Shown piece by piece: positions 30,042 to 46,012 of a stretch of 64,000 nt of DNA; the first letter of the stretch is position 1, and every line of letters starts with the position of its first letter. Source of the stretch: Porticoccaceae bacterium (GTDB taxonomy: Bacteria; Pseudomonadota; Gammaproteobacteria; Pseudomonadales; Porticoccaceae); NCBI GenBank assembly GCA_029238255.1, contig JAQWGK010000033.1, positions 1-64,000 of the forward strand, written 5' to 3'. Position numbers and translations under genes: made by a program. Under the pieces are notes generated by a model that was not told where the DNA came from, ran no database searches, and saw only the letters and a list, made by a program, of their open reading frames with translations.

Positions 30042-31508
30042 TTATATAGAAAGCCGCTGCTTAAGTGCCGAGAGAAAACCTCGGTTTGACGGGGCTTTGG
30101 ATCCACCCATCGCCAGTAGTCCAGTCATAGTAGAATCAAAAGGCTTGGCGATCAGTCGATTGAGCAGCTGATCGTCAATATTCAATGTCTCCGGATCTAT
30201 ATCTTTATTAATCGCCAACTTGTTGACCTCGAGAGCTCGGCGGGAACCAAAGTTACCCAACTGCGTGCGTGCCTTTTGCTCATTTTTAAGGTCGACAAAA
30301 ATATAGTTTGGCTCATCACTGCTGTTTTCCTTTGTCTCAAATACCGCCACTCTGGGTGATAGCCGCGACTTGGGGTTTTGCTCAACAACCATACCCACAT
30401 CACCGGTGGTCAACTCAACCACTGTTCCAGCCGGATAGAGCCCCACAGAGCGGATAAACTCAATCACCAGATCTTGGGCAAAGGCCTGACCGCGAAGCTC
30501 GTAAAGCCTGCCTGTGGCTTTTGATGGGGTCAGGGTTTGGGTCACTTCCCGGGGGTTACAGAGCCGGTCAAATTCCGAGGCAATACCAGCAACAGCCGCT
30601 AAAAAAGGAATTCGCTTTCCGGAACAGCCTTTGGGAAAGCCGCTGCCATCATAGCGCTCACAGTGAAACTTAATAATATTTAATACCCGTCGATTTTCAA
30701 AATCTGACTGCTTTAAATTCTCGACACTGGCGCTGACAAAACTGCGGTATTCGGCCTCTTCTTCGGCATTTCGATCGGGCTTGCGCAGCAGTGTGCGATC
30801 CATACCCGCCTTGCCGACATCCTTGAGCAGTGTCGCCAGACAGAGATCTTTTAACTGTTCTATATCGAGGCCGATATGGCGAGCAAACTGGGTTGCCCAC
30901 AGGGAGGAGCGAATACTGTGATCATGGGTATGGGGATCTTTGGCGCGCAATCGCAGCAGCCAGGTAAAGGCGTCGGGGCAGCGCACAACACTGTCGACCA
31001 TGCTATCTACAGATTCCTGAAGCTGATCCAGATTGAAGTTGCCACATTTGGTAATTTGTCGGGTTGCGACACTTAGGCATCCGACAAGATTGTTCATTAC
31101 TCTGCGCGCTGCAGGTATCTCTTTGGCCAGCTCGACGGTTTTATTGTAAATATAGGGTTTTACAACAAAGCTGCGCGGCACTGAACTGTGATTACTTGCA
31201 CTGTGGCTATTTTGACTAGAACTTTTATTGATCGGGCTGCTGATATTTTCTGCAATCCCTGAGGAACGATTATTTCTCTGGCTGGAGTTGGCTGTGGCGG
31301 CGTTTTTTATATCCAGAGGCGAGGCGCCCTTGGCTACATCTATATACACATAGTCGCAGTAGGCTTTTACTCTGGAGGCATCGGCAAGGCTTTTTATCAT
31401 AAAACCCTGAATTGGAAATGGCGTTTCAGCCCAGGGCTTATCCAGAGCGGAAACAAACATTCCCACTTCGAGCTCGTGAATAAAAACTTTTAACTGCTGT
31501 AGAGACAT
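30042..31508 (-). CDS. DUF3391 + degenerate HD-GYP domain protein
   Basis: N-terminal 'LKVFIHELEVGMFVSALDKPW'; HD-GYP core with ATLLKDVGK in place of LLHDIGK, and FHCERYDGSGFP in place of HHERxDGxGYP. Confidence 0.85.
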   Translation of the reverse strand: MSLQQLKVFIHELEVGMFVSALDKPWAETPFPIQGFMIKSLADASRVKAYCDYVYIDVAKGASPLDIKNAATANSSQRNNRSSGIAENISSPINKSSSQNSHSASNHSSVPRSFVVKPYIYNKTVELAKEIPAARRVMNNLVGCLSVATRQITKCGNFNLDQLQESVDSMVDSVVRCPDAFTWLLRLRAKDPHTHDHSIRSSLWATQFARHIGLDIEQLKDLCLATLLKDVGKAGMDRTLLRKPDRNAEEEAEYRSFVSASVENLKQSDFENRRVLNIIKFHCERYDGSGFPKGCSGKRIPFLAAVAGIASEFDRLCNPREVTQTLTPSKATGRLYELRGQAFAQDLVIEFIRSVGLYPAGTVVELTTGDVGMVVEQNPKSRLSPRVAVFETKENSSDEPNYIFVDLKNEQKARTQLGNFGSRRALEVNKLAINKDIDPETLNIDDQLLNRLIAKPFDSTMTGLLAMGGSKAPSNRGFLSALKQRLSI

Positions 31509-31642
31509 AGCTTTCTACCAGACCTGTGCGTCTATAATCGCCAAAACACCTTGAACAGAAAATGTAACGCTTTCGGTTATCCAAAAGCGTGTTCAGGTAT
31601 CAGTTTTAACAAATATAGACCAAGAACTGGTCGTGCTAAGCG

Positions 31643-32698
31643 CTAGTTTTCAGAAAATCTGTGAACTGCATCCACAAAGACTTTGACATGATCTGGATCT
31701 ATGTCTGGGGTGATGCCATGGCCGAGGTTAAATATATGACCTGAGCCCTGACCAAAGCCGCGCATAATACTCTCGACCTGGGCCTCAATAGTGGCGGGAT
31801 CAGCACGCAAAACGGCCGGATCCATATTGCCCTGCAGAGCGACCTGATGACCCACTCGGCTTTTAGCTGCGGCAATATCCATAGTCCAATCGAGTCCCAG
31901 TGCCTGACAGCCGGTATCGGCCATCGCCTCTAACCAGAGGCCACCGCCTTTGGTAAACAGAATCACCGGCACATCGCGACCGTCGTGGTGAGTAATTAAA
32001 CCATCGACAATCTTTTTCATATAGGCGAGGGAGAATTCAGCATAGGCGGAGTGGCTCAGTGCGCCACCCCAGGTATCAAAAATCTGAACGGCCTGTGCAC
32101 CGGCACGAATCTGGGCATTCAAATAATCGATTACTGACAGTGCCAGTTTTTCGAGTAATTGATGCATTAGTTCCGGCTGGGTGTAGAGCATAGTTTTTGC
32201 GCGGGCAAAATCTCTGCTGCTCTGCCCTTCGATCATATAGGTGGCCAGCGTCCAAGGGCTGCCTGAGAAACCGATCAGCGGTACGCGTCCGTTAAGTTCG
32301 CGGCGGATCATGGTGACGGCATCGGTGACATAACCCAGATCATTGGCGGTATTGATGACCTGCAGGCTTTCAATATCCGCTTCGGTGCGCACCGGCTTGC
32401 GAAATTTGGGGCCTTCTCCAGTTTCAAAATAGAGACCCAGACCCATAGCATCGGGAATGGTTAAAATATCTGAAAACAGAATGGCGGCATCCATTTCGTA
32501 GCGTTCGAGAGGCTGCAATGTGACTTCACAGGCCAGCTCGGTGTTTTTACACAGGCTCATAAAGTCGCCAGCCTGAGTTCTAACCGCACGGTATTCAGGC
32601 AGGTAACGTCCGGCCTGACGCATCATCCACACTGGTGTGCGGTCGACAGGTTCGCGCATCAAGGCTTTTAAAAAACGATCATTTTTTAAATCGGACAT
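31643..32698 (-). CDS. hemE: Uroporphyrinogen decarboxylase
   Basis: [57 protein letters not shown]. Confidence 0.98.
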   Translation of the reverse strand: MSDLKNDRFLKALMREPVDRTPVWMMRQAGRYLPEYRAVRTQAGDFMSLCKNTELACEVTLQPLERYEMDAAILFSDILTIPDAMGLGLYFETGEGPKFRKPVRTEADIESLQVINTANDLGYVTDAVTMIRRELNGRVPLIGFSGSPWTLATYMIEGQSSRDFARAKTMLYTQPELMHQLLEKLALSVIDYLNAQIRAGAQAVQIFDTWGGALSHSAYAEFSLAYMKKIVDGLITHHDGRDVPVILFTKGGGLWLEAMADTGCQALGLDWTMDIAAAKSRVGHQVALQGNMDPAVLRADPATIEAQVESIMRGFGQGSGHIFNLGHGITPDIDPDHVKVFVDAVHRFSEN

Positions 32699-32735
32699 AC
32701 AATTCCCTTTTAAAACTGGTGTAAAACGCTAAATT

Positions 32736-38640
<5,905 letters not shown>

Positions 38641-39000
38641 AAATAAACTCTAATAAATTTCTAAATTAAACTCTCAATTAAGCACTAAAAGAAGTACCAG
38701 GATATGCATCGAAATAAGCACAAAAGAGTAAAGTGATGATAGCCAAAGATTAAAATACTAGGCTAAACAGACAAAACGGGGGGCATTCTACACTTTGAAG
38801 GCAACTTCGACAATTCTCTTATACGTCTCAACAGCGGCTTTCAGGCTATTTTTTAAGCAAAAAAAGAGAATATTTAACCAACTTATTGTTCAGTGAACTG
38901 ATTTTCCAAGCCTGAACAAGGTGCTAATCAGCATTAAACAATGCCCTAAAGTGAGAAAGGGCATAAAAATGGCTATAAAAAAAGGGACTAAAAAAAGAAA

Positions 39001-39026
39001 AATCAGACTTATATACAAGTCTGATT
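39001..39026 (-). terminator. Rho-independent terminator overlapping the aroB stop codon
   Basis: Minus strand AATCAGACTT-gtatat-AAGTCTGATT followed by TTTCTTTTTTT; the aroB TAA (39009-39011) lies across the loop/stem boundary. Confidence 0.85.
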
Positions 39027-40097
39027 TAGCATTGTATCCAGATCAACCGTAGAGAAAGAATCGCTGACGCAGGCACTGCCAAGGCTTTCTAGCAATACCA
39101 GACGCAACTGACCGTCGAGAACTTTTTTATCGCGAACCATCAAACGCATAAAGTCATCTGCGGCCATCCCACTGGGTGGAGCAGTGGGTAGAGAGCAGGC
39201 GGTTAATAAATTCTTGATACGCAATAGATCGGCACTGCTTAAATCACCGGCCATCACAGATAATTCTGCGGCCATTACCATTCCCGCCGCGACGGCTTCC
39301 CCGTGTATCCAATCTTTGTACTGCTGGAATGTTTCAATCGCATGGCCAAAGGTATGACCTAAATTTAGAATCGCGCGAAGACCCTGTTCGGTTTCGTCCG
39401 CAGCCACCACTTTGGATTTGCTGATACATGAAAGCTCTACCGCGTAGGCCAGCGCCTGCTGATCTCTATTTAGAAGCGCCTGCAGATTATTCTCTAACCA
39501 GACAAAGAAGTCCGCATCCACAATCAGACCATACTTGATCACTTCTGCCAGACCCGCATTAAACTCTCTATCGGGCAGCGTCGATAAGGTATCTGTATCA
39601 ATAATGACCGCCTGGGGCTGATAGAAGGCACCAATCATATTTTTGCCCAAGGGATGATTAACGGCAGTTTTTCCGCCTACAGAGGAGTCCACCTGAGCCA
39701 ACAATGTGGTTGGGATTTGAATAAACGGCACACCGCGCTGATAACAGGCCGCGGCAAAACCGGTCATATCACCAATCACACCACCACCGAGAGCAATCAA
39801 TGTGGTTTTTCTATCGTGATGACTGGCAATCAGCTGATCAAAGATCAAATTGAGATTATCCAGATTCTTATACTGCTCACCGTCCGCAAGAATAACCTTG
39901 TCGACCTGCTTGCCTGCCAACTGCTTTTCAACAAGTTCCAGATAGAGCGGCGCGATAGTTTCATTGCTGACAATAAGCACCTTTTGCCCGGAGACATGAC
40001 TGGCAATATCGGCCTGCAGAATCTCACCAGAGCCTATATATATAGGATAGGATCGATCACCTAACTGAACTTGAACTTGTTTCGATACTGAGGTCAT
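39009..40097 (-). CDS. aroB: 3-dehydroquinate synthase
   Basis: [71 protein letters not shown]. Confidence 0.98.
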   Translation of the reverse strand: MTSVSKQVQVQLGDRSYPIYIGSGEILQADIASHVSGQKVLIVSNETIAPLYLELVEKQLAGKQVDKVILADGEQYKNLDNLNLIFDQLIASHHDRKTTLIALGGGVIGDMTGFAAACYQRGVPFIQIPTTLLAQVDSSVGGKTAVNHPLGKNMIGAFYQPQAVIIDTDTLSTLPDREFNAGLAEVIKYGLIVDADFFVWLENNLQALLNRDQQALAYAVELSCISKSKVVAADETEQGLRAILNLGHTFGHAIETFQQYKDWIHGEAVAAGMVMAAELSVMAGDLSSADLLRIKNLLTACSLPTAPPSGMAADDFMRLMVRDKKVLDGQLRLVLLESLGSACVSDSFSTVDLDTMLNQTCI

Positions 40098-40216
40098 GAA
40101 TCACTCTGACTGTTAAAAAGATGGATAAGGCGGCTAGGATAAATATCCTGATCGTTAATTAAGCTGTTAGATTAATTGGCCACTAAACAGCCGCGCAACA
40201 ATTTACGCGGCAGATT

Positions 40217-40738
40217 TTAGCATAGCGCCGACAGTGCATCAGCCAGTTTTTTTGCCAATTTATTGGGCTGCATTGAGCCCGAGGGGAAAACTAAATCTGC
40301 TACCTGATTGTAGAGAGGGTCACGAGTTTCAACCAACTCGGCAATAACCGCACGGCGATCATCAACCTGCAGCAATGGCCGACTCTTGTCCCGACGGGTG
40401 CGTTCAAATAGCTGCTCGGCTGTTGCCGACAGGTAAATTACCCTGCCGCTGCGCTGTAAAACTGCTCTGTTTTCATCGCGTAATACCACGCCGCCGCCGG
40501 TGGCAATGACCTTTGACTGACCGTTTTCTGCCAGGTCCAAAAGGACTTTACACTCTCGGTCGCGAAACCCCTGCTCACCTTCCATATCAAATATCCACTG
40601 GATATCTGCGCCGGCCCGAGATTCAATTTCAGTGTCCACATCGACAAACGGCAGATCGAGAAGATCTGCCAGATGTTTACCAATAGTTGATTTGCCGGCC
40701 CCCATGGGGCCGACCAAGAATATATGTTGTGGTGTCAT
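40217..40738 (-). CDS. aroK: Shikimate kinase
   Basis: IFLVGPMGAGKSTIGKHLADLL; DVDTEIESRAGADIQWIFDMEGEQGFRDRE; VIATGGGVVLR. Confidence 0.97.
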   Translation of the reverse strand: MTPQHIFLVGPMGAGKSTIGKHLADLLDLPFVDVDTEIESRAGADIQWIFDMEGEQGFRDRECKVLLDLAENGQSKVIATGGGVVLRDENRAVLQRSGRVIYLSATAEQLFERTRRDKSRPLLQVDDRRAVIAELVETRDPLYNQVADLVFPSGSMQPNKLAKKLADALSALC

Positions 40739-42996
40739 CGATCCAGTAAGCTATCGTCAATTATTTTTGGTGTTATAAAGATTAGTATTTCACGTTTTTC
40801 AATATTTCGCAGGTCATTTCTGAAAAGCCTGCCTAAAAAAGGCACATCACCTAATAAAGGCACCTTTTCTGTGCCATTAACTTCTTCGGTTTGAAAGATA
40901 CCGCCTAACACCAGAGTCTGTCCATTACCCACCAGCGCCTGAGTTTGAATCTGGGTAATATCAATCGAAGGTTCACCGGTTGGGGTAAATGCACCTACCG
41001 AATCCTGAGATACCAACAGATCCATAATAATCCGGTTATCCGGAGTAATCTGTGGGGTCACCTCTAACTGCAACACCGCTTCCTTAAACTCAACACTGGT
41101 GGCGCCGCTTGAGGTGGCTTTTTGGAAGGCGATTTCAGTACCAGACTTAATCACTGCCTGCTGTTTATCACCGGTAAGCACTTTTGGTTGCGAGACAATT
41201 TCACCAAAACCATCGGACTCCAATGCACTGAGCTCCAGATCAATAAGGAAGCTATCGGTTAGATAACCCAGACTAAATGAACCTGCTGCATCAGCGACAC
41301 CCAAATCTACCGCCAAACTATCGCCTAATCCAAAATCATAATTTTGGGTTACTACCGTAACATCATCCGCTGTACCCGCTTGACCATCAGGCCCTGTGGT
41401 ATCAATCTCATCCGCTGAGTAGGTAAAACTTTCTACCACACCAGCACCCGGCGTTAGACCTGACCTACGCCCGGAAAAACCCAGAGTCCGGTCACCGGTT
41501 GCGCTGGAGAACTGGCCACCAGAGAGCTTATCAATACCCGCCAAACCCCAGGTCGCGCCCAGTTCCTTTTTAAAGTCGGTATTGGCAATAACAATTCGCG
41601 CTTCAATTAGAACCTGTTTGATCGGCACATCAATTTCACTAATCAGCCGTTTAAACTCGTTAATCTTTTCTTCGGTATCCGTAAGAATAATGGTATTGGT
41701 TCGCTCATCGACAATCGCACTGCCGCGCTCAGATAAAATTGTGTTAGTGGCATTACCTTCCCGAGCTCCGTTTCCAGACTGTCCCGTTTCAGTGCTGGTG
41801 GCCGTAAACAATTCAAATATCTCTCCAGCATCCGCATATTTAATCCGCACAAAGGCGGTTTCCAATGGCGCTAATTCCTGAAGTTGCTTGTTGGCCTCGA
41901 CCTGTAAGCGTTCCTGCTCGGCAATTTCCGCAGCTGGTGCGACCATTAATACATTGCCCTCCTGACGCTTATCCAAACCTTTGGCCTTAAGGATGATTTC
42001 CAATGCCTGATCCCAGGGCACATTATCCAATGTCAGGGTAATACTGCCGGTAACCGTGTCACTGGCAACCAGATTGAGAGAGGTAAATTCGGCAATAATC
42101 TGCAGCACCGAACGCACTTCAATATCCTGAAAGTTAAGGGTCAGACGCTCGCCATTAAAGGCAAACTTTTTGCTCTGCGCCTCAACCTCAGCATCGGTAA
42201 GGGGCTTAATATTAACCACATACTGACCATCCGCCTGATAAGCCAGATAGTCGTACTGTCCAGAAGCCTCAATAGTAATGGTGGTAGTCGAACCTTCCTG
42301 CACCGTATCAATGGTCTGTACCGGCGTAGCGAAGTCGATAACATCGAGGCGCCGATCGAGCCGTTCAGGGAGCTGTGTCTGATAAAAAGAAAGCTTTATT
42401 TCACTGCTGTCGCGGTCTATATCCACATTGACCGAAGATTGGCTCAGACCGACACTAATGGTGCCGGAACCGTCTTTAGCGCGACGGAAATCAATATCGG
42501 TAACCTTTAGATCAGTGGCGCCTGACTGATCATTAAAAGTTTCTGATCCTTTACTAACGGGTCGAGTTGAACTTCGATCCACTTGAACAAGGCTATCAGT
42601 GCCGACTCTCAGGATCATACTGTTGCCCTCAATATCGGTTTTAAAGGGCAGGGATTCGGTTAAGTTAACAATCAGGCGGGTTCGGCTATCATCGGCGATA
42701 ATCACTGCATCCCGGGCACTTTCAAAACCCAGAGCATATTTCTTTTCGCTGAGGCTGCTGCCAACCCCAGGGAAATCGAGAATTAAGCGCGCCGGCTTAC
42801 TTATTTCGTAGGCCTTTGGCTGCGGTGGCTTTTCGGAGAACAGCAGCTTAATCTCAAACTGCTCACCGGGAAGGGATGCAAATTCGATATCAGTTACCTG
42901 AACTTCTCCCCAGGCAAATCCAGGTAAAATCACTAATAAAAGATACCAGTTTTTGATTCGACTTATCATTTTACTTTTCCCTTGGGAGTTGCTCAC
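40735..42996 (-). CDS. pilQ: Type IV pilus secretin PilQ
   Basis: Two AMIN-like N-terminal regions; STN/secretin (LNFQDIEVRSVLQIIAEFTSLNLVASDTVTG; VPLLGDVPFLGRLFR; EILIFITPKII). Confidence 0.96.
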   Translation of the reverse strand: MSNSQGKSKMISRIKNWYLLLVILPGFAWGEVQVTDIEFASLPGEQFEIKLLFSEKPPQPKAYEISKPARLILDFPGVGSSLSEKKYALGFESARDAVIIADDSRTRLIVNLTESLPFKTDIEGNSMILRVGTDSLVQVDRSSTRPVSKGSETFNDQSGATDLKVTDIDFRRAKDGSGTISVGLSQSSVNVDIDRDSSEIKLSFYQTQLPERLDRRLDVIDFATPVQTIDTVQEGSTTTITIEASGQYDYLAYQADGQYVVNIKPLTDAEVEAQSKKFAFNGERLTLNFQDIEVRSVLQIIAEFTSLNLVASDTVTGSITLTLDNVPWDQALEIILKAKGLDKRQEGNVLMVAPAAEIAEQERLQVEANKQLQELAPLETAFVRIKYADAGEIFELFTATSTETGQSGNGAREGNATNTILSERGSAIVDERTNTIILTDTEEKINEFKRLISEIDVPIKQVLIEARIVIANTDFKKELGATWGLAGIDKLSGGQFSSATGDRTLGFSGRRSGLTPGAGVVESFTYSADEIDTTGPDGQAGTADDVTVVTQNYDFGLGDSLAVDLGVADAAGSFSLGYLTDSFLIDLELSALESDGFGEIVSQPKVLTGDKQQAVIKSGTEIAFQKATSSGATSVEFKEAVLQLEVTPQITPDNRIIMDLLVSQDSVGAFTPTGEPSIDITQIQTQALVGNGQTLVLGGIFQTEEVNGTEKVPLLGDVPFLGRLFRNDLRNIEKREILIFITPKIIDDSLLDR

Positions 42997-43532
42997 TCTT
43001 CATCCATGGCCATGGTGCGAGGCCGGTTAATCCATTCACCTTTACCGTCTGGAACGGTTTCCATTATCTCTACTTCAAAGGTGCCAATATTTGTAATCAG
43101 GCCAAAGTTTCTGCCCACATAGTTTCCGTTTGTAACTCGATGTACTCTGCCATTGCCATCATTGATCAGCGCCCAGGTATTACCACCTCTGGATAAGGTA
43201 CCGACCATACTCAGAGCACTGTAATTTATTAACTCAAGCGGTTCTTTGCGACGGGATTGATCGGGCGCTGCTACCACATTCCCTGAAACCTTCTCCTCAC
43301 CATTGAGAATAACGGGCGCTTCAAAGGGACTGCGCAGCGCCAGAGCTGAGTAATTAAATCGTTCGGCAGGTGGGTATGTGGGAAGTGGCTCAATGGTGCC
43401 CTGAGGTCTATTTCTGGCATCCAGCAGTTTTTGATCGAGGTCGGAGTGCTGGCGATCACCGGAACAGCCAAGTAGCGCTACAAGACATAAAGCGGAAAGC
43501 ACTGGCAGAGCTGTAAGACGATAGATAGTCAT
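42993..43532 (-). CDS. pilP: Type IV pilus lipoprotein PilP
   Basis: Lipobox LLGCSG; ELINYSALSMVGTL..GGNTWALI.D..G.VHRVTNGNYVGRNFG. Confidence 0.93.
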   Translation of the reverse strand: MTIYRLTALPVLSALCLVALLGCSGDRQHSDLDQKLLDARNRPQGTIEPLPTYPPAERFNYSALALRSPFEAPVILNGEEKVSGNVVAAPDQSRRKEPLELINYSALSMVGTLSRGGNTWALINDGNGRVHRVTNGNYVGRNFGLITNIGTFEVEIMETVPDGKGEWINRPRTMAMDEE

Positions 43533-44140
43533 TATTCTGCCTCCGCTTTGTAGCGATAGGTTTTGGCTTCAATAACCATATTGAGCTGCGAGCCCTCGGA
43601 CTCTTTGATTGAATAATCATGCAGGGTTACGATTCGCGGCAGCGAAGCCACGCCACTGACAAAGGAACCAAAGTCATGGTAGTCGCCAGTCACATCAATT
43701 CTGATGGGCAGTTCAACATAAAACTCCGAAACCTTTTCCGGCTCCAGTGAGATAGCCTTCATACTGAGGCCGCTTCCGTAAGCGACTTCAGTGATATCTT
43801 CGAGCAGACCCGGGACTTCTGTGTCTTTGGGCAACTGCTCTAACAGTGCTCCAAAGGTTTCATCCAGTTCGATCATCTGCTGACGGTAGGCATCCAGATT
43901 TGCAGCTAGAAAAGCTTTGCTTTGATACTGCTGCAATAGCTGAGTTTCCTGATTCGCAGCACGCTGTGTCTGCTCGCGAATATCCTGTACTTTAAAGAAA
44001 TAACCCAGAATAAGAATTGCGATTAAAACCAGTGCCACTAAAACTGACTTTAAAGCGGCCGGCCAAATACCCATTTGCTGAATATCCAATTCAGCAAAAT
44101 CAATATCCTTTAATTCCTTTATGCTTTCTAAAAATGGCAT
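43532..44140 (-). CDS. pilO: Type IV pilus assembly protein PilO
   Basis: Single TM; MIELDETFGALLEQLPKDTEVPGLLEDITEVAYGSGL; operon context. Confidence 0.93.
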   Translation of the reverse strand: MPFLESIKELKDIDFAELDIQQMGIWPAALKSVLVALVLIAILILGYFFKVQDIREQTQRAANQETQLLQQYQSKAFLAANLDAYRQQMIELDETFGALLEQLPKDTEVPGLLEDITEVAYGSGLSMKAISLEPEKVSEFYVELPIRIDVTGDYHDFGSFVSGVASLPRIVTLHDYSIKESEGSQLNMVIEAKTYRYKAEAE

Positions 44141-44191
44141 AACATCCCTGCTATAAATTTATTAGTTTTGTCTTTTTAAGTACCTGTAACT

Positions 44192-44764
44192 CTAAGGCGC
44201 AGCAACCTGAGGTTCACTGCCAGTAAGCTGTTCTATCTTGATCTGCAAATCAAACACACTGCCCTGATCACCCAGAGTTGTATCCTGCTGAACTTTGGTC
44301 AGGTTTGACTCTTCATATTTATGGGAGGTATCCAGATTTCTCATCAGTGCAGAGATACGATTATTGGACTCTGAAAAGCCGGACATTTTGACTGTCTCCG
44401 CGGTCTGCTCAAGGGTCGCCAGATAGACGCCATCGGGCATTGCGCGAACCAGTTCATCAAAGACTTTGACGATCTCCGAACGGTTGCCCTGCAGGTCTTG
44501 AATCACCTTCATACGAGAGATCATTTCCTGCTTCTTACTTTTTAGCTCGCTGATTTCAGCAACTTTTTTATCCATTTCGGCGATATTCGACTGCAGATAA
44601 CTGTTTCGCGAGTTTTGGTTATCCAGACGAGCCTGAGCAATGGTAATCCAGATAAATACCAATACAGCGCCCACCAGGGCGGCGGCGAGTAACTTGCCAA
44701 GAAAAGCTTTTCGACGCTGTTCCCGGGACTCTTCTCTCCAGGGGAGTAAATTAATACTGGTCAT
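44192..44764 (-). CDS. pilN: Type IV pilus assembly protein PilN
   Basis: INLLPWREESREQRRKAFL N-terminus; operon context. Confidence 0.93.
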   Translation of the reverse strand: MTSINLLPWREESREQRRKAFLGKLLAAALVGAVLVFIWITIAQARLDNQNSRNSYLQSNIAEMDKKVAEISELKSKKQEMISRMKVIQDLQGNRSEIVKVFDELVRAMPDGVYLATLEQTAETVKMSGFSESNNRISALMRNLDTSHKYEESNLTKVQQDTTLGDQGSVFDLQIKIEQLTGSEPQVAAP

Positions 44765-45832
44765 TTATTCGAAACTCCTCATCGCCAGTCCTACAGCAAG
44801 CAGTAATGCAGGGGCATCATTGGCAATGGCCGAAGCATTGATAGATCGACTTAGCTGCATATCTGCCAGTGGATTTGCCACCGCTGTGGGTAGACCAATG
44901 GCCTGCTCAACCTCATCAACCAATCCCTCCAATGCAGATACACCCCCTGCAAGAAATAGTTGGTCCACATAATTAAAGTGACTCGATGAATAAAAGAATT
45001 GTAATGAGCGGGTAATATGTTGAATAAGGGTCTCTTTAAAGGGCGCCAGAACCTCGCTTTCATAGTCTTCAGGCAGTCCGCCTTTGCGCTTTGCTTCACC
45101 GGCCTCTTCCCAGGACAGGCCGTAGCGACGCTGAATCTCTTCTGTTAACTGCTTGCCGCCAAATAACTGTTCGCGGCTGTAGATAGTTTTGCCATCCACC
45201 AGAACGGTGAAGGTAAACATGGTGGCACCTATATCGGCTATGGCAACCACCTGATCGCCAACCTGATCCAGCTGATCTTCCATCAACTTGTAGGCGCGCT
45301 CTACAGCAAAACCTTCTACATCTATTACCTTGGGTTGCAGCCCAGCCATCTCCAGAGCCTGTCGGCGATGCTCAACATTCTCCTGACGGCAGGCGGCTAA
45401 CAATACTTTTACCAGATCGGGATTATTTTCCACTGGGCCAATAACATCGAAGTCAAAGGCCACCTCTTCCATGGGGTAGGGAATATACTGATCAGCTTCG
45501 ACTTCAATCTGCATCTCCATCTGCAGTTCTGTAAAACCAGCGGGAAGCTCAATCTCTTTGGTGATAACCGATGAACCGGAAACGGCGGCTATGGTGTCTT
45601 TAAGCTTGGTGCCTGAACGTTTAACAACAGATTCGATAGTTTCAGACAGTGCATCGAGGTCGGCAATATTTTTTTCGACTACTGTATTAGGTGGTAGAGG
45701 CAGCACTCTGTAGGCCTCTACTTTAAAACCATCACCAGACCGGCTCAGCTCCACCAGCTTCACAGCAGATGAGGAGATATCAAGTCCTATCATGGGTTTA
45801 GAGGGGTTCGAGAAAAAATCGAAGAATTCCAT
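44765..45832 (-). CDS. pilM: Type IV pilus assembly protein PilM (actin-like ATPase)
   Basis: MIGLDISSSAVKLVELS; ADIGATMFTFTVLVDGKTIYSREQLFGGKQLTEEIQRRYGLS; LAGGVSALEGL. Confidence 0.95.
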   Translation of the reverse strand: MEFFDFFSNPSKPMIGLDISSSAVKLVELSRSGDGFKVEAYRVLPLPPNTVVEKNIADLDALSETIESVVKRSGTKLKDTIAAVSGSSVITKEIELPAGFTELQMEMQIEVEADQYIPYPMEEVAFDFDVIGPVENNPDLVKVLLAACRQENVEHRRQALEMAGLQPKVIDVEGFAVERAYKLMEDQLDQVGDQVVAIADIGATMFTFTVLVDGKTIYSREQLFGGKQLTEEIQRRYGLSWEEAGEAKRKGGLPEDYESEVLAPFKETLIQHITRSLQFFYSSSHFNYVDQLFLAGGVSALEGLVDEVEQAIGLPTAVANPLADMQLSRSINASAIANDAPALLLAVGLAMRSFE

Positions 45833-46012
45833 ATTGTAATTATTTCCTTTAATTCAGCCATCCTCGGCGAAGAGTATCCAACGAAAATTTCCTGTATTTC
45901 TGTATTTTGTGCTAGAAACTACATTAACAATCAGCGGTAATCTTGCAAATGATGCACTTCACATTCCCTACACCTTATAATAGACGCTGAATTTTTCCGG
46001 TGCCCGAAAATA

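Noticed and set aside
38641-38800. Riboswitch (e.g. glutamine-type) upstream of gltB
   Set aside because: No recognisable conserved riboswitch core; only generic A/T-rich sequence and simple inverted repeats.
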